From the NCBI GenBank assembly GCA_014728295.1, contig WJLW01000029.1, positions 1-32,099 on the forward strand: a stretch of 32,099 bases of DNA. The letters run 5' to 3'. Positions 15,478-23,988 of this stretch are shown here, one piece after another. Each line of letters begins with the position of its first letter. The stretch's first letter is position 1. The notes beneath the pieces are model-generated. The model was not told where the DNA came from, did no database searches, and worked only from the letters and a program-made list of their open reading frames with translations. Made by a program: the position numbers and the translations under genes. This stretch comes from Chitinivibrionales bacterium. Its GTDB lineage: Bacteria; Fibrobacterota; Chitinivibrionia; Chitinivibrionales; WJKA01.

Positions 15478-17469
15478 CTATTTCTCGCACGCCAGGTGCA
15501 GCCGTCCATCTTTTTTTGCACCGGTTGATGCACCGACAACACCACCTGCCCGATTCCTGATGTAGGCAATGATCTCATTGCGGTACATCAGCCCGGTTGT
15601 CTTTTGGGAAGCCAAGAGCGATGCGAAGGTAATTTCAACTCCGGTATCAGCATCACGGTAACAGGTGTCGTTGTCCCGGTTTTCACGGCCGTTGGCAATA
15701 TAGCTGGGAAATGCCATGCGATAGGTATTGTCAAGCAGCCGATCGATGGGGACTTTGCCAAGTGTGATATCGTGAACGCTGATATTCTGCTTTGCCGCAC
15801 CCCGCATACGAATTGCATAGCGAATACCTGCAGAAAAGTGCAGAAAACCGCTTACATGGAAACCATTGGTCACCGGTGGAACGGTGTGCGCAGCGAGTTC
15901 GCTTTTGCGTGTGATATGCGCTGCATTGCGCGAAATTATGTGTCTGAGATCCGCACCGGTGAGGTTGACGATCACGATTTCATCGGCCCAGGGCATGACG
16001 GCGTACCAGTCGTGAAAGCAAAACGGACCATCAATGTCAATACCGCGCAATCCACTGGCATTGAACGCGGCAAAATCAACCGCACCGCCGGGAAAGTTGG
16101 TACTGCGGGCCACAATGGCATCATTCATAAAATTGGCGATTGCCGATTCACCGCAATACCGGTCGGTCACGGTTGCCGCATCTGATAAATCCGGACTGCT
16201 GACGATGATGCCGATGGTCTGATGCATAACGTGATCGAGTTCGCGATGCAGCGGATCGAGAACTGACCTTTGAAAGTCCTGGTCATAATCGTCTGGTTGC
16301 TCAAGCGGCAGGTTGTGATCGGCATGACCGGGATGGATGATGCGTCGGCTCATGGTGGAAAGCAATTCCGCCCGGGGTGCAGCAGTGGCACGATGCGGAC
16401 GGGGATGAATATGCAGCGTCACTTTACCGACAAACTCACCAAAGTGGCCAGCCTGCGCAATGGGAATACCCTCGATAAGGTGCTTGTCGGCATCAAGGCC
16501 GGTGCGATTGAGTGCGTAGTGCGTATGTCCGCTGAGCAGGACGCAGGGTTTATCGGTCAATGAGGCAATCGTCCGGGCCACCTGTACGTCCCCCTGTTCG
16601 ATCCGGTAGCGCTGCGGTTGATCCGGGGGGAGTTCGCCGTTATAACCCAGATGGTTCAGGATAACCAGCGCATCGACATGCGGTGATATCGCCTGTGCCA
16701 GTTTTGCAACGGTGTGGAGTGGATCGAGGCCCTGCAGGGCCGGATCTTTTTCGGTTTCCAGATAGGCATCCACAATTGTCGTCAAACCGATAATGCCGAT
16801 CCGCAGTCCATCCGATAATCCAATAACTGCCGGATGCGTGCCCATGTCCAGCGCGCTATGCACAACATTTGCCGACAGCACGGGAAAAGCTGCATTGCGA
16901 CGAATCGCTTCTCGCAGGACGACAGCGCCTTTGTCAAGCTCATGATTGCCTATGACTGCGGCGTCCATGCCGAGTGCCGAATAGGCCGTCCAGGGTGCAC
17001 TCATTTTGAACTCTGCAGCATTTGCGCCCAGCAATTCATCATAGATTGTTCCGATGTGGTCGTCACCCGCCGACAGAAAGAGCACGCTTTCATGCGGACT
17101 TCGGTTGCGGCGGGCATTATTTACTTTTGCGGCAATTTGCCCCAGCACATGTACGTCCCCTTTGATATGGTGATCGGTAATGGTATTGTGCAGATCATTG
17201 ACATGCAGCAGCGTCAGCAGCCGGGGAATGGTAATGGTATTCGTTGGCGGATAACTACCGTCTTCTGGTATGCACAGTTCGAGGCGGGTAGGGTGCAGAG
17301 TGCCGGAAAGCGCGTACAGCTTGTCAAATGCGCCAAGTGGATTGGGAGTTAGTGCCTGCATGGTAAGATTGCCGCGTGCTTTCCGCATTTCAGATGTTCG
17401 CCCTGTGTTGTGGTGATCATCTAAAATGGTATCGAGCGGCCGTTTTGTAAATACAGCAGGTGAAGGCAT
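15478..17469 (-). CDS. 5'-nucleotidase/UshA-type metallophosphoesterase
   Basis: About 663 residues. The N-terminal metallophosphatase domain has HVNDLHN (metal Asp and His), LSAGDDHIG, the GNHELDKG signature, LNHLGYNG and GHTHYAL. The C-terminal 5'-nucleotidase domain has AIANFMNDAIV, NASGLRG, YAVMPWADEI and NLTGADLRHII. Such enzymes hydrolyse nucleotides or nucleotide sugars, usually outside the cytoplasm. No clear signal peptide is seen and no start has a good Shine-Dalgarno; GTG 17481, ATG 17469, ATG 17388 and ATG 17361 are all possible, and 17469 is taken for its closeness to the upstream gene. About 80 residues precede the phosphatase core. It is 35 nt downstream of the alpha/beta hydrolase gene and probably cotranscribed. 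Confidence 0.85.
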   Translation of the reverse strand: MPSPAVFTKRPLDTILDDHHNTGRTSEMRKARGNLTMQALTPNPLGAFDKLYALSGTLHPTRLELCIPEDGSYPPTNTITIPRLLTLLHVNDLHNTITDHHIKGDVHVLGQIAAKVNNARRNRSPHESVLFLSAGDDHIGTIYDELLGANAAEFKMSAPWTAYSALGMDAAVIGNHELDKGAVVLREAIRRNAAFPVLSANVVHSALDMGTHPAVIGLSDGLRIGIIGLTTIVDAYLETEKDPALQGLDPLHTVAKLAQAISPHVDALVILNHLGYNGELPPDQPQRYRIEQGDVQVARTIASLTDKPCVLLSGHTHYALNRTGLDADKHLIEGIPIAQAGHFGEFVGKVTLHIHPRPHRATAAPRAELLSTMSRRIIHPGHADHNLPLEQPDDYDQDFQRSVLDPLHRELDHVMHQTIGIIVSSPDLSDAATVTDRYCGESAIANFMNDAIVARSTNFPGGAVDFAAFNASGLRGIDIDGPFCFHDWYAVMPWADEIVIVNLTGADLRHIISRNAAHITRKSELAAHTVPPVTNGFHVSGFLHFSAGIRYAIRMRGAAKQNISVHDITLGKVPIDRLLDNTYRMAFPSYIANGRENRDNDTCYRDADTGVEITFASLLASQKTTGLMYRNEIIAYIRNRAGGVVGASTGAKKDGRLHLACEK

Positions 17470-17504
17470 CGCAACCAACACGCTGCACTCGTGGTGCGTC
17501 GTGA

Positions 17505-18563
17505 CTATCTGCGGCCGGCGGGGGAGAGCAAAACGGTCGGGCGCATTTTTTTTGACATGGAAGAGCGATGCGTCAGGAATTTTCCTCTGATATCGAACAG
17601 GTCATGCTGTTCGGGTGCAATACTTCCCGGTTGTACGAGTAGCCGCGATGCCGGTGCAGGGAATATGTCGCTTCGATGGCGGGGTGAATGGTTGATAAGA
17701 ATGGGAAGATCGGGAACCTGATCGGGGTACATGCCGAATTTTTTGAGAAAGGCTTCCGCAGTCGTTTCGAGCGAATCGTCATAGCCGGGAACATTGTTGT
17801 GATGGCTCAGGCCGGGAATGGGATGCGATTCGATATAGAAATCGTAGTCAGCAGCCAGTTCGGTAAAAAAGCGCGAGCTGGGATAATAGTAGTCATCTTC
17901 ACCCTGTATGATATATATCGGACAGATCCCGTCCTGCAAATGATAGCGCGGCGATATTTTGCCGCGTGTTGAGCTGTAGCTCTTGTAAGCCATGCCGCCT
18001 CTGCTTGCAGAGAGATCCATGACCGGTTTATGCAAAATCAGCACCGTGGGTTTTTCCGAGATTGTCGAGTCTTCTCCGGGCTCGTTGTATCCGGGAGTCA
18101 TAGTGCAGCAGGCTATCAAGAATCCCCCTGCCGATCCGCCGCCGGCCACGATTTTATTAGTATCTACCGCGTAGGTATCCGCATTCTTGCGCAACCAGCG
18201 CATGAAGCTCTTGACATCAGGCAGAGAATTCTCTTCGATTTGATTTTCGGGCGATGCAAGTCGATACTGCACCGTAAAGGCCACAAAGCCATCATTGACC
18301 AGTTTGGTAATCAATGGTTGATCGTCGACATTGCCGGGCCGCAGATCAAAGCCACCGCCGTGCACCCAGACATACGCAGGATAGCGTTTCGCGGAGTTCC
18401 ATCCCTGTGGTTTACGAATCACAACGTGCAGATCGTAATTGTTGACTGTTTTATATACCGTTCCGCCCAGCACCCACGTTGATCCGGCATGAGCTTTCTC
18501 TGCCACCATGCACACCAGGCACATTACCATTGCTGCTTTGATGCACCTTCGCAAAATCTGCAT
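17505..18563 (-). CDS. Secreted alpha/beta hydrolase (BD-FAE/esterase type)
   Basis: A 352-residue esterase-like protein with signal peptide (RRCIKAAMVMCLVCMVAEKAHA), oxyanion motif HGGG (68-71), nucleophile elbow GGGSAGG (S144), an acid near GEDD (223-224) and a histidine in SHH (254-255): a complete catalytic set of the BD-FAE/carboxylesterase family. It probably removes ester groups from carbohydrates or other substrates outside the cell. After the hydrolase core a ~50-residue extension ends in FDIRGKFL (from 323) and PTVLLSPAGRR, a form that resembles the tails on other secreted proteins here. GGGAG lies about 9 nt before the ATG. Three TTAAGC repeats lie just upstream (18598-18622). Confidence 0.82.
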   Translation of the reverse strand: MQILRRCIKAAMVMCLVCMVAEKAHAGSTWVLGGTVYKTVNNYDLHVVIRKPQGWNSAKRYPAYVWVHGGGFDLRPGNVDDQPLITKLVNDGFVAFTVQYRLASPENQIEENSLPDVKSFMRWLRKNADTYAVDTNKIVAGGGSAGGFLIACCTMTPGYNEPGEDSTISEKPTVLILHKPVMDLSASRGGMAYKSYSSTRGKISPRYHLQDGICPIYIIQGEDDYYYPSSRFFTELAADYDFYIESHPIPGLSHHNNVPGYDDSLETTAEAFLKKFGMYPDQVPDLPILINHSPRHRSDIFPAPASRLLVQPGSIAPEQHDLFDIRGKFLTHRSSMSKKMRPTVLLSPAGRR

Positions 18564-18597
18564 TATAATCCGCTCCCTTCGATTGACTTAGAGTAAA

Positions 18598-18622
18598 TTA
18601 AGCGATTAAGCACCACTTAAGC
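18598..18622. repeat. Three TTAAGC repeats upstream of the hydrolase gene
   Basis: TTAAGC occurs at 18598-18603, 18606-18611 and 18617-18622 in direct orientation, 35-60 nt before the hydrolase start, where a regulator site might lie. No factor can be assigned. Confidence 0.25.
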
Positions 18623-18770
18623 TATCCAAACCTGATACCGGTACTCACTATCCCCACTGCAGAACCAAATCTGCTACTAATTTACCACAATTACCGTCTC
18701 ATCGCTGAAAAAATTGCTGATCGGGTATTCATACTGAAAATCAAGCGCTCAAAACAGGTTGAAAACAGCT

Positions 18771-19193
18771 TTACAAAGCGAGCTGGTAGGGCGGGCTTTT
18801 GTGGGCAAGCTTATCCAGCGTTGTCGTTTCAAAAAACTCGGATAGTTCCGCTCGGAATTGCGACCATTTTCCGTGAATTTCACAGGCAGGATTCTGCGAA
18901 CAATGCGCTAAGCCAAGCAGGCAATCTTCGAATAACCCGCGTCCGTCAACGGCTATCACGATATCTGCAAGCGATATATTATCGAGCGGATAGTTGAGTT
19001 TTATACCGCCTTTGGCGCCTTTGCACGAGACGGTAATGTCGTTATTGGACAGCGTCTGGAATATTTTGGTGAGGAAATGGAAAGATAAGCCCAGATCATC
19101 GGCAATTTTTCTGATGGGTACCAGGTCCGTATCCTGACGGGCGGCATATATCAGTGCACGAATCGCGTACGAACACGCTTTGGAGAGTACCAT
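18771..19193 (-). CDS. Rrf2/IscR-type Fe-S transcriptional regulator
   Basis: A 140-residue Rrf2-family protein from the ATG at 19193 (the longer frame to 19235 begins with TTG). The winged HTH starts MVLSKACSYAIRALIYAARQ and runs through the CKGAKGGIKL wing. Three cysteines, C91, C98 and C104, plus H107 sit almost exactly where E. coli IscR has its [2Fe-2S] ligands (C92, C98, C104, H107). The protein may therefore sense Fe-S status, oxygen or NO. It is the last gene of the respiratory cluster, 51 nt after the copper ATPase gene, so control of that operon is a natural guess. Its operator is not identified. Confidence 0.88.
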   Translation of the reverse strand: MVLSKACSYAIRALIYAARQDTDLVPIRKIADDLGLSFHFLTKIFQTLSNNDITVSCKGAKGGIKLNYPLDNISLADIVIAVDGRGLFEDCLLGLAHCSQNPACEIHGKWSQFRAELSEFFETTTLDKLAHKSPPYQLAL

Positions 19194-19244
19194 AATGTAA
19201 GCACGTTTTTGGATGAGTTTTGAAATAACACCCAAATATACATT

Positions 19245-21578
19245 TCAGGATAGCACCTGTTTAAGCTTTTGTGACTTGAACATTGAATTGAAAATGACCA
19301 CAAAATTGCTGAACACCATGCCGAATGCGCAGTATTTGGGGGAGAGCAATCCCGAAGCCGCCAGGCCGATTCCGATGATGTTGTAGAGAAATGACCAGCC
19401 ATAGTTAAGCAGGATTTTATGCCGAATGATCTTGACAATATCCAGCATCTTGATCAGTGGACTGATGCTGCGGGTCAAAAAAGCGCCGTCGCTGCTCATC
19501 TTGGCGGGGAGCTGGCCGGAGAAAACCGAGATCCCGACGTCGGCAGTTGCCAGGGCCTGTGCGTCGTTGACGCCGTCGCCGACCATCATGACGCGCTGTT
19601 CCTTTTGTTTTTCGTTGATAAAGGCGAGTTTATCATCGCTTGACATTTCGGAGCGGTAATCGTCTATGGAGAGCTGTGCGGCGATTTTTTCGACTACTGC
19701 ATGCCGGTCTCCCGAACAGATGCTGGTGCGCAGGTTTCGTTGGTGAAGCCGGCGTATAAGATCGGGCGAATCTTCGTTGACTTCGTCGGCCAACTCGATA
19801 ATGGCGATGCAGTCGCCCGGCCTGCCGAAATAAACCAGGGTCGAATCCTGCAATGCGTGAGGCGTATGACAGTCGGGAAAACGCTTGAAGCTGCCGGCAA
19901 TATAGGATTGACCTTCGACGTCGGCCTCGACACTGCTGTCTTTGATGGTGCGCCTGTCCAGAGAGATGTCTCTGCCCAGCGTGGTCAGTGCGCGGGCAAT
20001 AGGGTGTTCGATCCCGGTTTCCATCGACGCGAGTATGTCAAGATAGCGCGGGTGTTCCTGCTCGATCCAGTGCACGCTTGCTACTTTGAGCACGCCTCTG
20101 GTCAACGTGCCGGTTTTGTCGAATATGATATAGTCCGGGATTTTGGAGAGCACGTTTCCGTTAAAAATCTGAATTCCGACTTTGCGTATCCAGTCGATTC
20201 CCGCCGTCAATACCAGCGGCTCTGCAATGCCAAAAGCACAGGGACAGGAGACGATCAGCATGCTAAGCATGATAATCAGCGCCGAGTGCAGGTTGCCGGC
20301 AATGAGGTGAATGCCAAATACGACTGCCGTCAGCGCAAAAATCGTGGGGACGAAGTAGCTGCTGATCGTATCGCCCAGCGTTTTTTCTTCTTTGCGCGTA
20401 TTGAACGCGGCAATCGTGCTTTCGATGATGCGCTCGGTAAGCGAGCTGCGACCCGTGGGCGGCACATGCATGGCTGCGCGTGCCGATATCAGGCGTGCGC
20501 CGGCCCCCACGAGTTGTCCCGCTTCGAGGGTGATGCCTGCCGATTCGCCACTGATAAAGCTGAAATCGAATTCCGCCCGGTCCTGTAATATGCCGTCGGT
20601 AGGAACCAGCTCATCGCGTACGACCACAAAAGTTTCTGCCAAAGCAAGTTGTTCGATCGGTTTGTAATCGTCAACCGCTCCGGCTATCCGTGCTTTTTTC
20701 GGCAATTGCTGTCGCATTGAAGTGATGCGCTTATTCAGGCGCCGATAGAAGGATGCGGTTATGAGATTGCCCGTTTCAATCAGCATCAGCAAGAGCGCAA
20801 CCACGTCAAAGTAAAGCTCGGCGAAATTTCCGGTTATCAGCGAGTGGACCGAATAGAGCCATGCCGCCGTAGTTGATACCACTATCAGTGTTTCCATGCG
20901 AAAGTCGCGCAGGCGCAATTGATTGAAACCCGCGATCATGATCGATCTGGTAGCATACAGCGGCGTCAGTGTGCCGAAAATAAACAGAATGATCGAACTG
21001 ACGATTTGAATGGAGAGGGGAATCGCAAAAGTTTCCGCCGAATACACGACAAACGAGAACATCATCGCGTTGGCCGCAAAGAACCAACCTGCCCCGAAGC
21101 GATAGTAATTGTAATCCTGTCCTTCGGCGCCTTCCGGGATGAATTGATAGCCGATTCGCTCGATTTTCTTTTCGATTGCATCTTTGCCGATCTGCATGGG
21201 ATCGTAGTTGAGCGAGCAGGTTTCGGCAATGAAGTTGACGTTGACGCCCGAGACACCTTTTGCATTTGTTAAGGTATTGTGTATCAGCCACGAGCATGCC
21301 GGACAGACCATGCCGCCGAGCTGGAAACTGAATTCCCTGTTTTCACTGCCGGGTGATGCTTCATCGGTTTCACTTCGGGGAGTGGAAAAGGCGATGGGAT
21401 CGTTGTCCAGCCCGTTGGGGAAAATCCCCTGCAGCAGCGTTGCGACGCGTTCTTCGCGCGCTGCGCCGGTCAATGCCATTTTGCCAACAATCTGGTGCAC
21501 CGCCTCGCATCCCGGACAGCAGAACTGCGCGGCATCATCGGTGATGGAGCGATTACAGACGATGCAGTTGTTTGACAT
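19245..21578 (-). CDS. ccoI: CcoI-type copper-translocating P1B ATPase
   Basis: A 777-residue copper-exporting ATPase of the FixI/CcoI group, required for copper insertion into cbb3 oxidase. An N-terminal cysteine-rich domain (C5, C8, C20, C21, C24) precedes a heavy-metal domain with GMVCPAC (C92, C95). The actuator motif SGES (343-346), membrane copper motif CPC (445-447), phosphorylation site DKTGTLT (D487) and hinge GDGVNDAQ (667-674) are all intact. The extra N-terminal metal-binding domain is typical of CcoI rather than CopA. It lies downstream of the SafE-like and CcoG-like genes, the usual ccoGHIS neighbourhood. Confidence 0.93.
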   Translation of the reverse strand: MSNNCIVCNRSITDDAAQFCCPGCEAVHQIVGKMALTGAAREERVATLLQGIFPNGLDNDPIAFSTPRSETDEASPGSENREFSFQLGGMVCPACSWLIHNTLTNAKGVSGVNVNFIAETCSLNYDPMQIGKDAIEKKIERIGYQFIPEGAEGQDYNYYRFGAGWFFAANAMMFSFVVYSAETFAIPLSIQIVSSIILFIFGTLTPLYATRSIMIAGFNQLRLRDFRMETLIVVSTTAAWLYSVHSLITGNFAELYFDVVALLLMLIETGNLITASFYRRLNKRITSMRQQLPKKARIAGAVDDYKPIEQLALAETFVVVRDELVPTDGILQDRAEFDFSFISGESAGITLEAGQLVGAGARLISARAAMHVPPTGRSSLTERIIESTIAAFNTRKEEKTLGDTISSYFVPTIFALTAVVFGIHLIAGNLHSALIIMLSMLIVSCPCAFGIAEPLVLTAGIDWIRKVGIQIFNGNVLSKIPDYIIFDKTGTLTRGVLKVASVHWIEQEHPRYLDILASMETGIEHPIARALTTLGRDISLDRRTIKDSSVEADVEGQSYIAGSFKRFPDCHTPHALQDSTLVYFGRPGDCIAIIELADEVNEDSPDLIRRLHQRNLRTSICSGDRHAVVEKIAAQLSIDDYRSEMSSDDKLAFINEKQKEQRVMMVGDGVNDAQALATADVGISVFSGQLPAKMSSDGAFLTRSISPLIKMLDIVKIIRHKILLNYGWSFLYNIIGIGLAASGLLSPKYCAFGMVFSNFVVIFNSMFKSQKLKQVLS

Positions 21579-21633
21579 GGGAGCGGATCAGTGGCTCAGT
21601 GTGTGTATTGGGTTATTGTTTGATTGCCTCAAC

Positions 21634-22302
21634 TTACAACATCTTTCTTATGCCCAGCCCGGCATACACCAACGCGATCGCCAGTGCGGCCCAGGGAAAA
21701 ATCTTTTCGAAAATTTTCCCCCATTTCTGATCGACCATTCGTCCGAGCATGACGCCGAGTTGCATGAAAAAGGTTTGCGTTACGACAAAGGCGAACATGA
21801 AGAGCGCGCCCAGCGCAATGTGCGCCGTAGCGATTGCTCCGCCAAATGCCACATACAGCATACCGCAGGGGATCAGTACCGTTGCGGAGCCGAATATGGC
21901 CAGATTCAACTTGCCGGTGGGGTTGAAAAAACGTTTGATACTATTTGTGCTTTTCGAGGTTAGACCTTTTTTGCGAAAGCCTTGAATGGCAATGACCAGC
22001 ATCATCACCGCCGGGAACAGGTAGCGCAGGCCGATAGCACGCCAGCCGGTTTCACCGGGACTGCAGCATGACTTGCCGCCCACGTTGATAAACGCACCGA
22101 ATGCGCCGAACAATGCACCGGCAATGGTGTAACCGAGTACCCGCCCTCCGTTGAATATCGAAATCGCTTGCAGACTTTTTTCCCGATTAAGTGCACACAG
22201 TGAGACGTGCAGCGGTCCGCACATTCCGTAGCAGTGGGGAACCGCCAGCCAGCCTAATGCCGAACCGGAGATGATGACGCTGATTATTTCGGTAAGAGTC
22301 AT
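21634..22302 (-). CDS. SafE/TauE-like membrane protein of cbb3 clusters
   Basis: A 222-residue membrane protein with about six helices. An N-terminal HCYGMCGPL motif (H23, C24, C28) matches the 'HC-x-x-MCG' proteins annotated as sulfite exporter TauE/SafE family (COG2836), which regularly sit in cbb3 and copper gene clusters. The His/Cys motif suggests copper handling or electron transfer during oxidase assembly; sulfite export is only the family name. It is 19 nt downstream of the CcoG-like gene and 55 nt upstream of ccoI. Confidence 0.82.
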   Translation of the reverse strand: MTLTEIISVIISGSALGWLAVPHCYGMCGPLHVSLCALNREKSLQAISIFNGGRVLGYTIAGALFGAFGAFINVGGKSCCSPGETGWRAIGLRYLFPAVMMLVIAIQGFRKKGLTSKSTNSIKRFFNPTGKLNLAIFGSATVLIPCGMLYVAFGGAIATAHIALGALFMFAFVVTQTFFMQLGVMLGRMVDQKWGKIFEKIFPWAALAIALVYAGLGIRKML

Positions 22303-22321
22303 GTATAGAAAAAGTTCCGGT

Positions 22322-23140
22322 TTAAATTACCTGGTTAGATGACTGGTTGCCTCTGGTTCGATCAGGTGCCCGGCTCATCCTGCCGAAGCGCATTCTCGCG
22401 GGATCGTGAAGTGCGAATAATCCCTTGCCGTAGCCCAGCACCGCTTCGCACGCGTTTGCACACAGATTGCAGTTGGTGCAGTGAATCCCGCTGCTTTGTT
22501 CGCGGGCATCGAGATCAAAGGGGCAAGCCCGGTCGCAGGCTTTGCATTTGATACATCGTTTGTCTTTGTCCGAAAATTGCATGATGCGAGTGTCGTTGCT
22601 TTGCAGTACCAGTTGAAAGAGCGCATACGGACAGGCGCGTTTACAAAAGTTATGTTTGAATATCCACAAAATCGACATCGATATGACAAAGAGCACACCG
22701 CCAACTGCCAGCAATGCCGTGCCGATCCCGGAAGTGCGAACAAGGTGAATCTGCTCGGGAAGGCCGACAAAGAAAGAAATTACAACTTCCACGGCCAGCA
22801 GTGATACTACTATCGACTGAATTGCAATGAAAAGAGCACCTTTTTTGTGGGTTCCTTTGAGCCGGCTGTTGACGCCTTCGAGGTGGTAATGCACGGGACA
22901 CAACCAGGAGCAGAAAACGCGTCCTTTTTTGATAGACAGAAACAGTACCAGTACGACCCCGCCCAGAAGCGCGAACATAGGGATGTGAATGTTATGCAGG
23001 GAAAACTTCAGCCCAAGCAAAAGGAAGCGTTCGTGTTGTATGTCAAAGCCGATCAATCTGAGGGGAATACACAGCAGCAGCGCAAAAAACAGTATGCGGG
23101 TCAGTTTTCTCCGTTTGGTAAATGCCGCATTATCGATCAT
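22322..23140 (-). CDS. CcoG/NapH-like membrane ferredoxin protein
   Basis: A 272-residue protein with about four membrane helices and the CcoG/NapH/RdxA cysteine pattern: FCSWLC (C77, C81), FCKRAC (C166, C170), then two [4Fe-4S] motifs, C196-x2-C-x2-C-x3-C and C221-x2-C-x2-C-x3-C. CcoG reduces Cu(II) for oxidase assembly, while NapH moves electrons from quinol. This protein is shorter than CcoG and lacks its C-terminal Ig domain, so it is closer to NapH in form. Context supports a copper or assembly role. Its ATG overlaps the stop of the preceding small gene by one base (TGATG). Confidence 0.82.
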   Translation of the reverse strand: MIDNAAFTKRRKLTRILFFALLLCIPLRLIGFDIQHERFLLLGLKFSLHNIHIPMFALLGGVVLVLFLSIKKGRVFCSWLCPVHYHLEGVNSRLKGTHKKGALFIAIQSIVVSLLAVEVVISFFVGLPEQIHLVRTSGIGTALLAVGGVLFVISMSILWIFKHNFCKRACPYALFQLVLQSNDTRIMQFSDKDKRCIKCKACDRACPFDLDAREQSSGIHCTNCNLCANACEAVLGYGKGLFALHDPARMRFGRMSRAPDRTRGNQSSNQVI

Positions 23141-23289
23141 CAGCGTGGAGTGAAGAAGAGGAACAAATAGGCAATGCAGATCACGATGAGCACTGCATAC
23201 AGGATCAAGATGAAGGGACCGATTTTGTGGTCTTCTACCTGAATTTCGGTTGTCTCTTCGAGCATATTGTCATCTTGTTTTTCGGGCAT
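23140..23289 (-). CDS. 49-residue single-helix protein, CcoQ-like candidate
   Basis: The ATG at 23289 opens 49 codons ending in TGA at 23142-23140, overlapping the next ATG by one base. An acidic N-terminus (MPEKQDDNMLEETTEIQVED) is followed by one membrane helix (about residues 24-46) and a short basic end. GGAG lies 6 nt before the ATG. It sits just after ccoO, where the small CcoQ subunit gene usually is. CcoQ is poorly conserved, so the name rests on position, size and topology; a CcoH-type assembly factor is less likely because it is too short. Confidence 0.65.
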   Translation of the reverse strand: MPEKQDDNMLEETTEIQVEDHKIGPFILILYAVLIVICIAYLFLFFTPR

Positions 23290-23386
23290 GCGTGACTCCG
23301 TATGTTAAGGCGCTTTGCGCATTTGACCAAAGACATTCCCCGCTGCAGAACCGGCTTTCCATTGACCCATCACACGATCGCCACCA

Positions 23387-23974
23387 TCAATCTTCATAAT
23401 CGTTCAATGGCCGGCCCTGATTGTCGACTCGCCAGTTCTGATTCCTTCCCAGTGTCTGGATATACGCAATGAGGTCGTCCATTTCTTTATCGGTGAGGTG
23501 TTTGAACGAGGGCATGACGGATGCAGACTGGTATTTACCGGTTTCGTCCTTGAATTTTTCGCCCATATTGCGCGGGTCTTTGAAATGTGCGCGATGCCAT
23601 TCATCGGAGTATTTGCCTCCGACGCGAGCGAGGTCCGGCCCGGTGCGTTTTGTGCCGAGAAAGTGAAATTTGTCATTGACATATTCCCACGATTCGGAAG
23701 GCGGGGCATCCACGAGACGCCAGCCGTAACGGCGCTTGTCCGATTCGAGATGGCGGATTTGCTGGGTGTGGCAATAGACGCATCCCTCGCTCAGGTACAC
23801 CTGCACGCCGCGCTGCTCCTGTTCGGTGTACGCGTGGACGGGGTAATCCGACGTAACCAATCGCCTGTCGACGAGGGGCGGTATAATTGTTGTGATTATG
23901 CCACCCACGGCAAATACCGCAAAGGCGCCGATAGCAAGAATAATCAAATTACGTTCGAAAGCCGGTTTTTTCAT
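23387..23974 (-). CDS. ccoO: cbb3-type cytochrome c oxidase monoheme subunit II
   Basis: A 195-residue membrane-anchored monoheme cytochrome c (FixO/CcoO). One N-terminal helix (about 9-32) is followed by the heme site CVYCH (C65, C68, H69), the family segment YCHTQQIRHLESDKRRYG, TGPDLARVGGKYSDEWH, and the axial methionine in SVMPSF (M154). It passes electrons to CcoN. The gene lies 14 nt after ccoN. Length and motifs are normal for the family. Confidence 0.95.
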   Translation of the reverse strand: MKKPAFERNLIILAIGAFAVFAVGGIITTIIPPLVDRRLVTSDYPVHAYTEQEQRGVQVYLSEGCVYCHTQQIRHLESDKRRYGWRLVDAPPSESWEYVNDKFHFLGTKRTGPDLARVGGKYSDEWHRAHFKDPRNMGEKFKDETGKYQSASVMPSFKHLTDKEMDDLIAYIQTLGRNQNWRVDNQGRPLNDYED

Positions 23975-23988
23975 ATACTGAATTCCAT

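Noticed and set aside
19701..20588. 295-codon open frame antisense to the copper ATPase gene
   Set aside because: It lies fully inside ccoI, whose P-type ATPase motifs are intact. The antisense product has no recognisable domain and reflects codon bias.
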